DNA from: an uncultured Alphaproteobacteria bacterium
Lineage (GTDB): Bacteria > Pseudomonadota > Alphaproteobacteria > Bin95
Assembly: GCA_938083135.1 (NCBI GenBank)
Contig: CALLKY010000134.1
Coordinates: 1-46,972 of the forward strand
DNA: 46,972 bases
Reading direction: 5' to 3'
The notes beneath the pieces were generated by a model that was not told the origin of the DNA, searched no databases, and saw only the letters and a program-made list of their open reading frames with translations. The position numbers and the translations under genes were made by a program. Positions 1 through 7,896 of the stretch are shown here, piece by piece (the stretch's first letter is position 1; every line of letters starts with the position of its first letter).

Positions 1-123
1 CTCAGAAAAGCCTCCGCCCGCACTGTCCATCGCCTCTGGAACGCCATTCGAGACGCTATCGACGCTATAACGACAAAGGATGCCCGAAGCTTCTTCACTG
101 CATGCGGCTATGAACCGGAATGA
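1..123 (+). CDS. IS630-family transposase, C-terminal fragment
   Basis: Frame 1 is open from the first base and gives 40 residues ending SFFTACGYEPE before TGA at 121-123. A tryptophan-containing helix (HRLWNAIRDAID) followed by an FF..CGY.. ending is the usual C-terminus of IS630 DDE transposases. The catalytic residues are not in the window. The 5' end of the same kind of gene appears at 46928-46972 in the same orientation. It is cut by the window edge rather than visibly broken. Confidence 0.75.
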   Translation, partial: LRKASARTVHRLWNAIRDAIDAITTKDARSFFTACGYEPE

Positions 124-136
124 TCCAAATCCGCTC
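1..136 (+). mobile_element. IS630-family insertion sequence, right end only
   Basis: This is the 3' end of an insertion sequence: the end of a transposase frame followed by a terminal inverted repeat. The last nine bases (128-136) are the reverse complement of the GAGCGGATT that begins the element at the other end of the window (46837-46845). The TA at 137-138, inside a CTAG, fits the TA target duplication of IS630/Tc1-type elements. The boundary lies 27 bases from the stop of the next gene. The rest of the element lies outside the window. Confidence 0.8.
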
Positions 137-138
137 TA
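128..138. repeat. IS terminal inverted repeat plus TA target site
   Basis: AATCCGCTC at 128-136 is the inverted match of GAGCGGATT at 46837-46845, and the flanking TA (137-138) is the presumed target duplication. Beyond nine bases the two ends match only imperfectly. Confidence 0.7.
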
Positions 139-163
139 GATGCCGGCACGTAGGCCTTACCGC

Positions 164-1975
164 CTATTCCGCCGCTGCTCGATACTGCATCAACGGTGTC
201 ACTTCTATCGGTGCCTGGTCGAGCAGGCCCAAGTCATTCGCCTTAATCTGCATTGCCAAGTACTTGGAATATATGCGCACATGCGGCAAGCCACCGGCTG
301 TGAACCAGAGGCCGGGCTGTGCTGTTCGCCGCCACATATTCCGCTCTTCCCCACCTTCATCAAAGCCCCACACGGGGCCGATCCGGTCAGCGACATCATC
401 CCCTAAGAGATTGCGGATGACCTCCTGCTGGTTCTTGTAGCCTGTCGCCGTTACCAACACATCGGCTTCCAACAGTGAGCCATCTTTCAGGCGCGCGCCG
501 CTAGCTTCAAAGCGATCAATCTGGTCATAATTGATGAGCCCAACATCGCCAGAAACGATCAGGTCTGAACAGCCGACATTGAAATAATATCCGCCACCCC
601 GACGGAGGTATTTCATCTGATAGCCCGTATCATCTGGCGCGCCATTATCCAGACGGAACCCGCGCGCCTCTAAGCCTTCCAGCAGTGTCTTATCCGCGGC
701 TTGCATCTTCGCGGCGGCGATCTGATAGCCCTTAACCAGCACGTCATAGGGTGCCGCCGTCGCCAACAGGTCATTGTCCGCAAGGGATGGTCCTTCGGCG
801 TAGAGTGAATAGACCGTCTGCGCCTGCTCCAGACTGACGATCAGGGTTGAACTGCGTTGGATCATCGACACATCGGCACCAGAGGCGTGCAGGTCATGGG
901 CCACATCATGGCCGCTATTCCCGGTCCCCATCACCAGCGCCTTCTTGCCCTTCCACGCATGGCCATTCGCATAATGTTTGGAATGCATGACTGTGCCGTT
1001 GAAGTCTTCCAGGCCCGGAATGCTTGGCGTCACTGGGATATTGCTCACCCCAGTTGCAAACACCAAATGCTTCGGACGCATGGCCCGCAGCGTCCCGTCT
1101 TGGCGGCGTAGCTCGACGTCCCAGCAGTCATCGGCCTCGTTGTAGCGACCGGACGCCAGCTCCGTCGCACCCCAGAAGTTCAGCTCCATGGCTTCCGTGT
1201 AAATCTCAAACCAATTGGCCAGCTTGTCTTTTGGAATGAACACCGGCCAGGTTTCTGGAAACGGCATATAGGGCATGTGATTGATGTAGACTTCATTGTG
1301 CAGCGTTAGCGCGTGATAACGCTTGCGCCAGGCGTCCCCAGGCCGCTCGTGCTGATCAATCACCAATGCGTCAATACCGACTTGGCCCAAGCACGCCGCA
1401 ATGCCAAGGCCCGCCTGCCCACCGCCGATAACAATGCATTCAGGGTCATGGGCTTCATAGGCTTGCGCGCGCGTGCGGTGGTCCTGCCAATTTTCCCCGC
1501 CGAATTCCCGTGAGTAATCACCACCGCCTGGCCGCCGCTCGCCCGTGCGCTCTTCATGGCCTTTCAAGTCCACAAGTGCTGTCAGCAGCACCCAGGCCTT
1601 GTGGCCGCCTCCGTCCGGCAGTAACCGAAGCACGCCAGCACAGGGGCCATTCTCCGTCTCAAAGCCAATGATGGCTTCAATAACATCCCGTCCGGCGCGG
1701 TTGATGGCCCGCGGCTGCATCCGGTCCGCCGGAATATGAAAGTCATGCGCCCTAACGCGTTCTAGCGACCGTCCGAAGTTATCTGCGATATCGGCATGAC
1801 CACTGGCCGTTTCGATATGCCAAGTGAACGCGACCAAATCTCGCCAGTGACCGTCAGTCGTAAAAAGCGCGGCTGCCGCACTCGCATCATTGGCAATGCA
1901 GGCGGCTTCAAACCCGCGGAGCCAATCTGTGACGATTTCTGACAGGGCTAGATCGGACTGGGCTGGATCGGACAT
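164..1975 (-). CDS. NTF2-like domain fused to a flavin-containing monooxygenase
   Basis: A 603-residue protein. Residues 1 to about 130 look like an NTF2/SnoaL-like domain (WLRGFEAACIANDASAAAALF, then DGHWRDLVAFTW). The rest is a class B flavin monooxygenase. It has an FAD-binding GGGQAG (184-189), a second nucleotide-binding GTGNSG (350-355) for NADPH, and between them F-x-G-x3-H at 325-331, the core of the FMO/BVMO fingerprint. The likely reaction is NADPH-dependent oxygenation of a small substrate, which I cannot name. Ordinary FMOs of this type run about 450-480 residues, so the extra N-terminal domain is notable. ATG at 1975 has a GGAG about ten bases upstream. It follows a minus-strand oxidoreductase gene, and its stop is 27 bases from the IS end. 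Confidence 0.85.
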   Translation of the reverse strand: MSDPAQSDLALSEIVTDWLRGFEAACIANDASAAAALFTTDGHWRDLVAFTWHIETASGHADIADNFGRSLERVRAHDFHIPADRMQPRAINRAGRDVIEAIIGFETENGPCAGVLRLLPDGGGHKAWVLLTALVDLKGHEERTGERRPGGGDYSREFGGENWQDHRTRAQAYEAHDPECIVIGGGQAGLGIAACLGQVGIDALVIDQHERPGDAWRKRYHALTLHNEVYINHMPYMPFPETWPVFIPKDKLANWFEIYTEAMELNFWGATELASGRYNEADDCWDVELRRQDGTLRAMRPKHLVFATGVSNIPVTPSIPGLEDFNGTVMHSKHYANGHAWKGKKALVMGTGNSGHDVAHDLHASGADVSMIQRSSTLIVSLEQAQTVYSLYAEGPSLADNDLLATAAPYDVLVKGYQIAAAKMQAADKTLLEGLEARGFRLDNGAPDDTGYQMKYLRRGGGYYFNVGCSDLIVSGDVGLINYDQIDRFEASGARLKDGSLLEADVLVTATGYKNQQEVIRNLLGDDVADRIGPVWGFDEGGEERNMWRRTAQPGLWFTAGGLPHVRIYSKYLAMQIKANDLGLLDQAPIEVTPLMQYRAAAE

Positions 1976-2044
1976 GGCTGAGGCACTCCGGCTGAATGAA
2001 TTTCATAGCATTTCAGCATGGCCGGGCCGCTGCGCAAAGCCTGG

Positions 2045-2215
2045 TCAGAGATCAGGTTTCGCCGTCATCAGCCAGAACAGCCCTGTCAATACGGACAGCC
2101 CGATCGAAACCGCTGTCCAGCCTTCACGGAGCGGCCAACCAATCATGTGCGTCAGGCGCACGCCTGTAATGGGCTGCGCGCGAACGGCTGAAGCCGTGAA
2201 TATCCAATCCGCCAA
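2045..2215 (-). CDS. possible small membrane protein
   Basis: The 261-base gap between two minus-strand genes holds an open frame of 56 codons from a TTG at 2215 to TGA at 2045-2047. It is in the same frame as the preceding oxidoreductase, just past its stop. The translation has one hydrophobic stretch, about WTAVSIGLSVLTGLFWLM (33-50), flanked by charged residues, as in a single-pass membrane peptide. I see no convincing ribosome binding site, and a shorter version could start at an internal ATG (26 residues). It may instead be the decayed tail of a longer gene or a chance frame. Confidence 0.3.
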   Translation of the reverse strand: MADWIFTASAVRAQPITGVRLTHMIGWPLREGWTAVSIGLSVLTGLFWLMTAKPDL

Positions 2216-2236
2216 GGACAAGAACGCGCATATCCG

Positions 2237-3451
2237 CTAGATCACCGCCTTTTCAACAAACGGCTGGCCTAAGGCAATACGCTCATAATTGAACGGCGAG
2301 AGGTCCAGGCTGCGGTATTCCCCATAGGCGATCAGCTCTGCCGTGCCCCGGCCCATGGCGGGGGATTGTTGGAGGCCGTGGCCGGAAAAGCCGTTGACGA
2401 AGACGAAGTTTGTCACCTCCGTATGCGGACCCAGGATTGCGTTGTGATCAAACGTGTTGAAGGCGTAATGGCCAGCCCAGGAGTGGGTCAGCTTGATGGC
2501 CTCGAACTGCGGTACGCGGTTAGCGAGGATCGGCCAGACTTTCTCTTCCCAAATACTATGGTCTTGTACGAAATCATCGTAATCAACTGCCGGATCATCA
2601 TCAGGCGGGCACCCGGCCAGATAATTCATGCCATCCGTCCGCATATGCACACCGGATGGGTCAATGGTTAGCGGCAAGTCCTGGTCCAGCGGATCTTCAG
2701 CACTGAAAATGAACGTGTAGCGCTTTCGCGGCTCTACTGGCAGTTCGATCCCCGCCATCCGGGATGTGCGCACGGCGCGGGGGCCGGACGCATTCACGAC
2801 TGTACCGCACGCAATGACCTCACCAGACTTCAGCGTGACGCTTTCAACTTTGTCCCCCGCCGCAGACTTCGCCATGGCGACGACTTCGTTGGAGACATAT
2901 TCAACGCCGTTCTCCCGCGCTGCGCGGCGCCAGCCCTCGAATACGGCCCCACCTTCCCAATAGCCCTCATCCACCAGATTGATGCTGCCCGCAACGATAT
3001 CCTCAACATTGTAGAACGGGTAATGCCTAGATATTTCCGCTGCAGACATAATCTGCGTCGCCGCCCCGCAGGCCGCCTGCACCTTCTGGCTTTCACGCAG
3101 GGTCTGCGCAAACGCTTCGTTATCCGCCAGATACATATAGCCGTAGCTTTGAATGGAGAGTTCTGGCACGCGTTCATCGCCGCCCATATAGCCCCGGAAA
3201 TTCTTCACAAAATCAGCGGCAAACTGCGATATCCGCACGTTGATCTCATTGGAGAATTGCTGGCGCATGCAGCTATTTGTGTGGGCGGTGGAGCAATTTT
3301 CATATGTGGGGTCCCGCTCGACCACCAACACAGACCCGTCAAACCCAGGGTTCACGCTAAGCCACCACGCAACAGATGAGCCGTACATCGCCCCGCCCAC
3401 AATCACCACATCGTAGCTGGCGCGCTTCGGCGCTTCTGTTGGCAAGGCCAT
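2237..3451 (-). CDS. FAD-dependent oxidoreductase, DAO family
   Basis: A 404-residue protein with an N-terminal dinucleotide-binding strand-turn-helix, DVVIVGGAMYGSSVAWWL. The usual GxGxxG reads GGAMYG (19-24), as in the sarcosine oxidase / dimethylglycine dehydrogenase branch of the D-amino-acid-oxidase fold. VVNASGPRAVRT in the middle and FVFVNGFSGHGLQQSPAMGRGTAELI near the end are the conserved second FAD-contact regions of this family. It probably oxidises an amine or amino acid. ATG at 3451 follows GGGAG by eight bases. It is divergent from an ornithine-cyclodeaminase-like gene across 93 bases, which suggests shared control and an imine-linked pathway. The substrate cannot be told from sequence. 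Confidence 0.85.
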   Translation of the reverse strand: MALPTEAPKRASYDVVIVGGAMYGSSVAWWLSVNPGFDGSVLVVERDPTYENCSTAHTNSCMRQQFSNEINVRISQFAADFVKNFRGYMGGDERVPELSIQSYGYMYLADNEAFAQTLRESQKVQAACGAATQIMSAAEISRHYPFYNVEDIVAGSINLVDEGYWEGGAVFEGWRRAARENGVEYVSNEVVAMAKSAAGDKVESVTLKSGEVIACGTVVNASGPRAVRTSRMAGIELPVEPRKRYTFIFSAEDPLDQDLPLTIDPSGVHMRTDGMNYLAGCPPDDDPAVDYDDFVQDHSIWEEKVWPILANRVPQFEAIKLTHSWAGHYAFNTFDHNAILGPHTEVTNFVFVNGFSGHGLQQSPAMGRGTAELIAYGEYRSLDLSPFNYERIALGQPFVEKAVI

Positions 3452-3506
3452 ATCCGGGTCTCCCTTAAATTTCTAAGCGATCTAGCGCCCGACGCGCGGT
3501 AAACGC

Positions 3507-3527
3507 AATATATATGTCGACAATATT
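3507..3527. promoter_or_regulatory. imperfect dyad in a divergent promoter
   Basis: An AT-rich imperfect palindrome centred on GTCGAC, with AATAT and ATATT outer arms, lies 18 bases before the start at 3545 and 56 bases from the start of the divergent oxidoreductase. Its position suits an operator; ATGTCGACAAT resembles some GntR-type sites. No regulator gene is nearby. Confidence 0.35.
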
Positions 3528-3544
3528 CGCCGAGGAGCGCACCG

Positions 3545-4456
3545 ATGCCCTATGCCGGACTGGACTCCCTGCCCTTCTTCAGTGAGGCCGATATCGCCCG
3601 CGCCCTCACCTGGGGCCCACTGATTGACGCGCTGGAAGCCGCGATGATCGACCTTTCAGCTGGGAATGTCGCCCAACCCGTGCGCCAAATCACGCCGGTA
3701 CCGGGGGAGGACGGGTTCATTGCATCCATGCCCGCTGTCGGCCAAGCGATGGCCGTGAAGATCGTCACGCTCTATCATTCCAACGCTGGAACGAACCTGC
3801 CGACCCACCAAGGTGTCATCCTGCTGTTCGACAAATCCAACGGTGCCCCCTTGGCCGTGATGGACGGGCGGTTGATCACTGAAATGCGCACCGCCGCAGG
3901 CTCTGCCGCCGCCCGCGCCCTGGCCGCAAAGCAATGCGACGTGCTGACGATCATCGGAACCGGTGTCCAAGCCCGCGCCCACGCCGCCGCACTGGCCCAC
4001 GTGCGCTCCTTCCAGGCCGTCCGCATTACGGGCCGGAATGCAGAAGCAGGTGCAGCACTGGCGGCGGACATCGGCGCTACTTTTGTGGCCGACGCTGAAT
4101 CCGCCGTCCAAGGCGCAGACATCGTCATCACCGCAACATCCGCCGCGGACCCGGTGCTGCACGGCGCATGGCTAAAACCTGGCGTGTTCGTCTCCTCCGT
4201 CGGCTGGAATGGCCCTGAAGGCCGCGAGCTAGACGCTGCCGCCATGTCCAACACTGTCATCGTAGAAAGCCGCGCCGCCGCCCTGGACCAAGCCGGCGAC
4301 ATCCGCGCCAACAACGCCAAAATCTTCGCAGAAATCGGCGAAATCTACGCCGGCACCAAATCCCCACCCAAAGGCACCACCATCTACGACAGCATAGGCG
4401 TCGCCATCATGGACGCGGCAGCGGCACAGTTGGCGTATGAGAGGATGGTGAGATGA
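3545..4456 (+). CDS. ornithine cyclodeaminase / mu-crystallin family protein
   Basis: A 303-residue protein of normal family length. It has the substrate-side lysine in AVKIVTLY (K72), the R-T-A-A-A region (EMRTAAGSAAARALA, about 113-127), and a Rossmann motif TIIGTGVQARAH with GTGVQA at 138-143 for NAD(P). Members are NAD(P)-dependent cyclodeaminases, imino-acid (ketimine) reductases or alanine dehydrogenases. GAGGAG lies about seven bases before the ATG. The divergent FAD amine/amino-acid oxidase makes an imine as product, so a pairing of oxidase and imine reductase is a reasonable inference. The exact substrate remains open. Confidence 0.88.
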   Translation: MPYAGLDSLPFFSEADIARALTWGPLIDALEAAMIDLSAGNVAQPVRQITPVPGEDGFIASMPAVGQAMAVKIVTLYHSNAGTNLPTHQGVILLFDKSNGAPLAVMDGRLITEMRTAAGSAAARALAAKQCDVLTIIGTGVQARAHAAALAHVRSFQAVRITGRNAEAGAALAADIGATFVADAESAVQGADIVITATSAADPVLHGAWLKPGVFVSSVGWNGPEGRELDAAAMSNTVIVESRAAALDQAGDIRANNAKIFAEIGEIYAGTKSPPKGTTIYDSIGVAIMDAAAAQLAYERMVR

Positions 4457-4543
4457 CACTAAATTTGGAACAAATAAGAAATATCTTGAAAGTTCAAAAA
4501 TAGAACATAGATGGTATATCGTCAACACTTTTGGAGATGGACG

Positions 4544-4606
4544 ATGAATAACCCTAAATCAGCCCCCAATGGGGCTTTGAATCAATCTATGAAGATGACG
4601 ATATGA
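4544..4606 (+). CDS. possible 20-residue leader frame
   Basis: A 20-codon frame begins at ATG 4544, eight bases after a TTTTGGAG ribosome binding site, and ends TGA at 4604-4606. That stop overlaps the ATG of the next gene as ATGA. The downstream gene has no good ribosome binding site of its own, so this could be a coupling leader. It could also be the true N-terminus of that gene separated by a one-base indel. The AT-rich stretch 4457-4543 before it is the likely promoter region. Confidence 0.35.
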   Translation: MNNPKSAPNGALNQSMKMTI

Positions 4607-5757
4607 CACCGCCGGCTGATATCCGGCCGTATGGCGAACGGAATGACTTTCTGCAGTCATCCGTTGGCGAAGATCGGGCAAACCGTTGGCAAGATGTCGC
4701 TACCGCAGGCCGTGTCCTTGTTGAGACAGGTGACCTTTCTCGTAATGACGCCGCACTTCAGGGCGACATGACACCCGCATTGCCGAAAGCTATCATGAAC
4801 CTACAGGCGCGCGGTGCAGCCACGAACCCAGATATTAAGATTGACGGCATCCTTGGTCCACAAACGTTAGCCCTGGCACTCGAACATGAACTACCGAAAG
4901 CCCGTGCCAAACGGGCGACAGGGACAAGTTCTCCACCAAACCTGCTGATTCCAGTAGAGCAACGTCGTCCCTTCACGCCCTTGCCGGTGCCAGATAGAGA
5001 AACAGTCAACCAACTCGTTCAAAACGTCATCAAAAAACGTACAAGCGAGGCCAACAGAGCTTTGTCTGTTTCAACTGGTGAGGCCCAGCTCCAGGAGGCG
5101 TTGCCTGCGACCGCTGTCGTGCCAGACATAGAGGAAAATAAGATTCTCTCAGGCGAGGAATCTAACACGCATCTTTTTGGCTCTCCTGCAGATGATGAAC
5201 TGCTTGATGTGACGACTTCTCAGCCTAATTCGCTGTCGATGAAGGCACCTCCTCCGCCGCTTCAAGAATTGACCTCCAACGCTGATCCTGCGCCTGCAAC
5301 AGAGAAGCCTCCAACAGCAGTGGAATCAAGTTTCAGCGCTACAGATCATCTGGAACATATCGCGTACAATATACATTTCATTCGCGACAGGACAGCGACG
5401 GTTGCTGCACTCGATAATGCTGCTAACGCCTTGGCTAAGTCCGTTGACCGGGCCGATATGGAGGCGATGGATGAGCGATCAGCTTATTGGCGCCGGCGGT
5501 TGAGGTCTGCCATTAATGCTGACGGTAGCGCCCTGGATATGGCCGAATGGAAGGAAATTCGTGCTGATATTGCCGAGGCCGAATTACGGCGAGAGGCGAA
5601 TAGGGAAGCGTTCGGCGTCAACCTCGCACGCAATGGCGATGGCGGCTTCCAACTCAAGACAGACGGCGGTCAAGACCTGATTTCGCTGCCGCCAATCGCC
5701 GGTGCCGCCATCACTAAGGCTCCAGACCGGCACGGCCTGCCTTTTGCTGGCGCATAG
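4603..5757 (+). CDS. unrecognised protein with a peptidoglycan-binding-like segment
   Basis: A 384-residue protein I do not recognise. Residues about 40-90 contain DIKIDGILGPQTLALALEH, which resembles the IDGxxGPxT core of peptidoglycan-binding-1 domains. The middle (about 100-250) is proline- and polar-rich and probably disordered. About 250-345 is helical and highly charged (DMEAMDERSAYWRRRLRSAI, then EWKEIRADIAEAELRREANR). There is no obvious signal peptide. Base composition is visibly lower in GC than the neighbours, which suggests transfer or fast evolution. It starts within an ATGA overlap with a 20-codon frame. Nearest guesses are a phage-related or cell-wall-associated protein; function unknown. 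Confidence 0.65.
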   Translation: MTPPADIRPYGERNDFLQSSVGEDRANRWQDVATAGRVLVETGDLSRNDAALQGDMTPALPKAIMNLQARGAATNPDIKIDGILGPQTLALALEHELPKARAKRATGTSSPPNLLIPVEQRRPFTPLPVPDRETVNQLVQNVIKKRTSEANRALSVSTGEAQLQEALPATAVVPDIEENKILSGEESNTHLFGSPADDELLDVTTSQPNSLSMKAPPPPLQELTSNADPAPATEKPPTAVESSFSATDHLEHIAYNIHFIRDRTATVAALDNAANALAKSVDRADMEAMDERSAYWRRRLRSAINADGSALDMAEWKEIRADIAEAELRREANREAFGVNLARNGDGGFQLKTDGGQDLISLPPIAGAAITKAPDRHGLPFAGA

Positions 5758-5772
5758 TATAAATGAAGCTCC

Positions 5773-5910
5773 ATGCATCAAAAACCGAACCTTCCCCAGA
5801 AAATCTGCAAAGCGTGCGGGCGACCGTTCACTTGGCGAAAGAAGTGGGAGAAGGTTTGGGAGGATGTGCTTTACTGCTCGAAGCGCTGCCGTAACGCCAA
5901 ACGGAGCTGA
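5773..5910 (+). CDS. DUF2256 small zinc-ribbon-like protein
   Basis: A 45-residue protein from ATG 5773 to TGA 5908-5910. It carries [19 protein letters not shown] and then VLYCSKRCR: two CxxC/CxxxC-type cysteine pairs around the W-R-K-K-W core that defines DUF2256. The family is short, basic and presumably zinc-binding, with no assigned reaction. It starts 15 bases after the unrecognised 384-residue gene and runs convergently to the monooxygenase gene at 5928. Its conserved residues make it much more than a chance frame. Confidence 0.87.
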   Translation: MHQKPNLPQKICKACGRPFTWRKKWEKVWEDVLYCSKRCRNAKRS

Positions 5911-5927
5911 AGGCTGAAACCTTCGCC

Positions 5928-7790
5928 CTATTCCAGGACGAACGGTTCCATGGTTTCCAGCGCTTTTTCGCGGATTTCGTGCCATTTTGCCGGGCCGCCG
6001 TAGTAAGCGAGTGTTCCGGGGGCAGCAGCACCGTCGCCGTTGTAATAGCTGATGCAATCGCGGAGTGGCGATGTGCGGATGTCGGCTTCGGCGCAGTGGG
6101 CGGCGTATTCAATTTCGGATTCTTCGGTGATGTCCAGCGTGCGGGCCTTCTTGTCCCGCAGCATTTCCAGCATGCTGACAGCGTATTTCACATGCATATC
6201 AATGGTGCGCGTGAAGTTGAACTGGCCGCCGCCGCCCTGCGGGCCGGACATGATGAACAGGTTTGGGAAGCCGTTGCTGTGCAGGCCAAGGAAGGTACGG
6301 GTGCCCTTCTCCGCCCATTTCTGTTGCAGGGTTTGCCCGCCGCGTCCGGTAATCATGTTGAAAGACGCGGTCGCCATCCATTGGAAGCCGGTCGCGTAAA
6401 TCATCACGTCCACGGGGTATTCGACGCCGTTATGGACAACGCCGCGCTCATTGATTTCCTGCACGCCCATGGGTGCCGTGTCGATTAAATGCACATTGGG
6501 CTTGTTGAATGCGGGTAGGTATTCATCATGGAAAGTTGGGCGTTTGCAGCCGTACGGATAGTAGGGCTTCAGCGCCTCCGCCGTTTTTGGATCTTCGACA
6601 ATTTCGTCCACGCGGGCGCGGATTTGCTCCATGATGCGGAAGTTGGCGTTGAGCTGCTTCTTGATCAGCTCATCCTGGCTGATTTCGGTCGCGTGCTGTT
6701 TGCGGCCAGCGTTGACGTCCACCTTTCCGGCCAGGAAATCATCATTGCCTTTAAGCGCCGTGCGCCCTGCTGAAATCAGGGCCAAACGCTCACGCCGGGC
6801 GACGGCCCAGCCGGGTTCATTGGCCCATTGCTTACGCTCTTCATCCGTCGTCTCGCGCTGATCTCGCACATCAATGGACGATGGCGTGCGCTGGAATACA
6901 TGCAGCTCCTTCGCGATCTTGGCGAGTTCCGGCACCGCCTGCACAGATGTTGCACCTGTGCCAATAATGCCGATGCGCTTGTCTTTCAGGTCCACATGGT
7001 AGTTCCAACGGGAGGTATGGAACGCCTCACCCTGGAATTTCTCCATGCCGTCAATCTTGGCGAGTTTTGGTGTTGTCAGAATGCCGTTCGCCAGAATGAC
7101 AAAGCGGGCGCGCATTTTATCACCGCGGTCGGTGACGACGGTCCAGCGGGCGGCGTCTTCATCCCATACGGTTTGGTCTACGGTGGTATGGAACAGGCAG
7201 CGGTCATAGAAGCCGAACTTCTCGGCCATGCTTTGGCAGTATTCCAGAATTTCAAAGCCTGATGCGAACTTCATGGAGGGGACGTAGCCCATCTCCTCCA
7301 GCAGTGGCAGATAGCTGTAGCTTTCCACATCACACGCAATGCCGGGATAGCGGTTCCAGTACCAGGTGCCCCCAACATCACCGCCTTTTTCGCAGAAGCG
7401 CACATCTTGGAAGCCGGCAGCCTTCAGCCGATACCAAAGCAATAGCCCCGCGAACCCGGCACCGACGACAACGATCTCACATTCATCGCTCAGCGGGTCC
7501 CGTTCAACCGGCGCATCGGAATACACATCTTCCAGATACTTCGCGAACTCACCTTCAAGGCCGATATATTCAGCCGCCCCGCGCCGGGCTTCCTTGAAGT
7601 CCCGATACTTCGCTTGTTCTTCCGCATTGAACGCCGCACCCGGAGGTGCTTCCGGCAGCGTTGTCAGCGCTTCATCATCAATAACCGAATAGCCTTTGCC
7701 CTGAATCCTGTCAGTCGCAAGGCTGGCGCGGGTATTGAACATCTTCAGGCCAGTGGCGGGGTCGATTGATACGGCATTCGGTGCGGACAA
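5928..7790 (-). CDS. Baeyer-Villiger type flavin monooxygenase
   Basis: A 620-residue protein with the layout of cyclohexanone/phenylacetone monooxygenase relatives. It has the FAD site VVVGAGFAGLL (GAGFAG 110-115), GGDVGGTWYWNRYPG, the Baeyer-Villiger fingerprint FQGEAFHTSRW (252-262, F-x-G-x3-H-x3-W), and the NADPH site IIGTGATSVQ (277-282). The about 100-residue N-terminal extension is found in many large BVMOs. The reaction would be NADPH- and O2-dependent conversion of a ketone to an ester or lactone; the substrate is unknown. The start is a TTG at 7790 preceded by AGGAG at eight bases. It lies 103 bases downstream of the Rieske oxygenase gene on the same strand, with a short dyad in the gap. 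Confidence 0.92.
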   Translation of the reverse strand: MSAPNAVSIDPATGLKMFNTRASLATDRIQGKGYSVIDDEALTTLPEAPPGAAFNAEEQAKYRDFKEARRGAAEYIGLEGEFAKYLEDVYSDAPVERDPLSDECEIVVVGAGFAGLLLWYRLKAAGFQDVRFCEKGGDVGGTWYWNRYPGIACDVESYSYLPLLEEMGYVPSMKFASGFEILEYCQSMAEKFGFYDRCLFHTTVDQTVWDEDAARWTVVTDRGDKMRARFVILANGILTTPKLAKIDGMEKFQGEAFHTSRWNYHVDLKDKRIGIIGTGATSVQAVPELAKIAKELHVFQRTPSSIDVRDQRETTDEERKQWANEPGWAVARRERLALISAGRTALKGNDDFLAGKVDVNAGRKQHATEISQDELIKKQLNANFRIMEQIRARVDEIVEDPKTAEALKPYYPYGCKRPTFHDEYLPAFNKPNVHLIDTAPMGVQEINERGVVHNGVEYPVDVMIYATGFQWMATASFNMITGRGGQTLQQKWAEKGTRTFLGLHSNGFPNLFIMSGPQGGGGQFNFTRTIDMHVKYAVSMLEMLRDKKARTLDITEESEIEYAAHCAEADIRTSPLRDCISYYNGDGAAAPGTLAYYGGPAKWHEIREKALETMEPFVLE

Positions 7791-7880
7791 GAGAGCGGTC
7801 TCCTGGGGATCATCGGGAATGTTGCGTGAACGACAGTTTATACCCTATGCAAATCTAAACAAGCATCGAGCCGCATGCGT

Positions 7881-7896
7881 TAGGGTCAGGACCCTA
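7881..7896. promoter_or_regulatory. 16-base dyad upstream of the BVMO gene
   Basis: TAGGGTC and GACCCTA are perfect 7-base inverted arms around a 2-base centre. They overlap the stop codon of the Rieske gene and lie about 90 bases before the BVMO start. The centre is too short for a stable RNA hairpin loop, so a DNA-binding site is more likely than a terminator. Confidence 0.3.

Noticed and set aside
4480-4510. GTTC-N7-GAAC resembling an SOS box
   Set aside because: Alphaproteobacterial LexA boxes are usually direct GTTC-N7-GTTC; four-base arms in AT-rich DNA are too weak.
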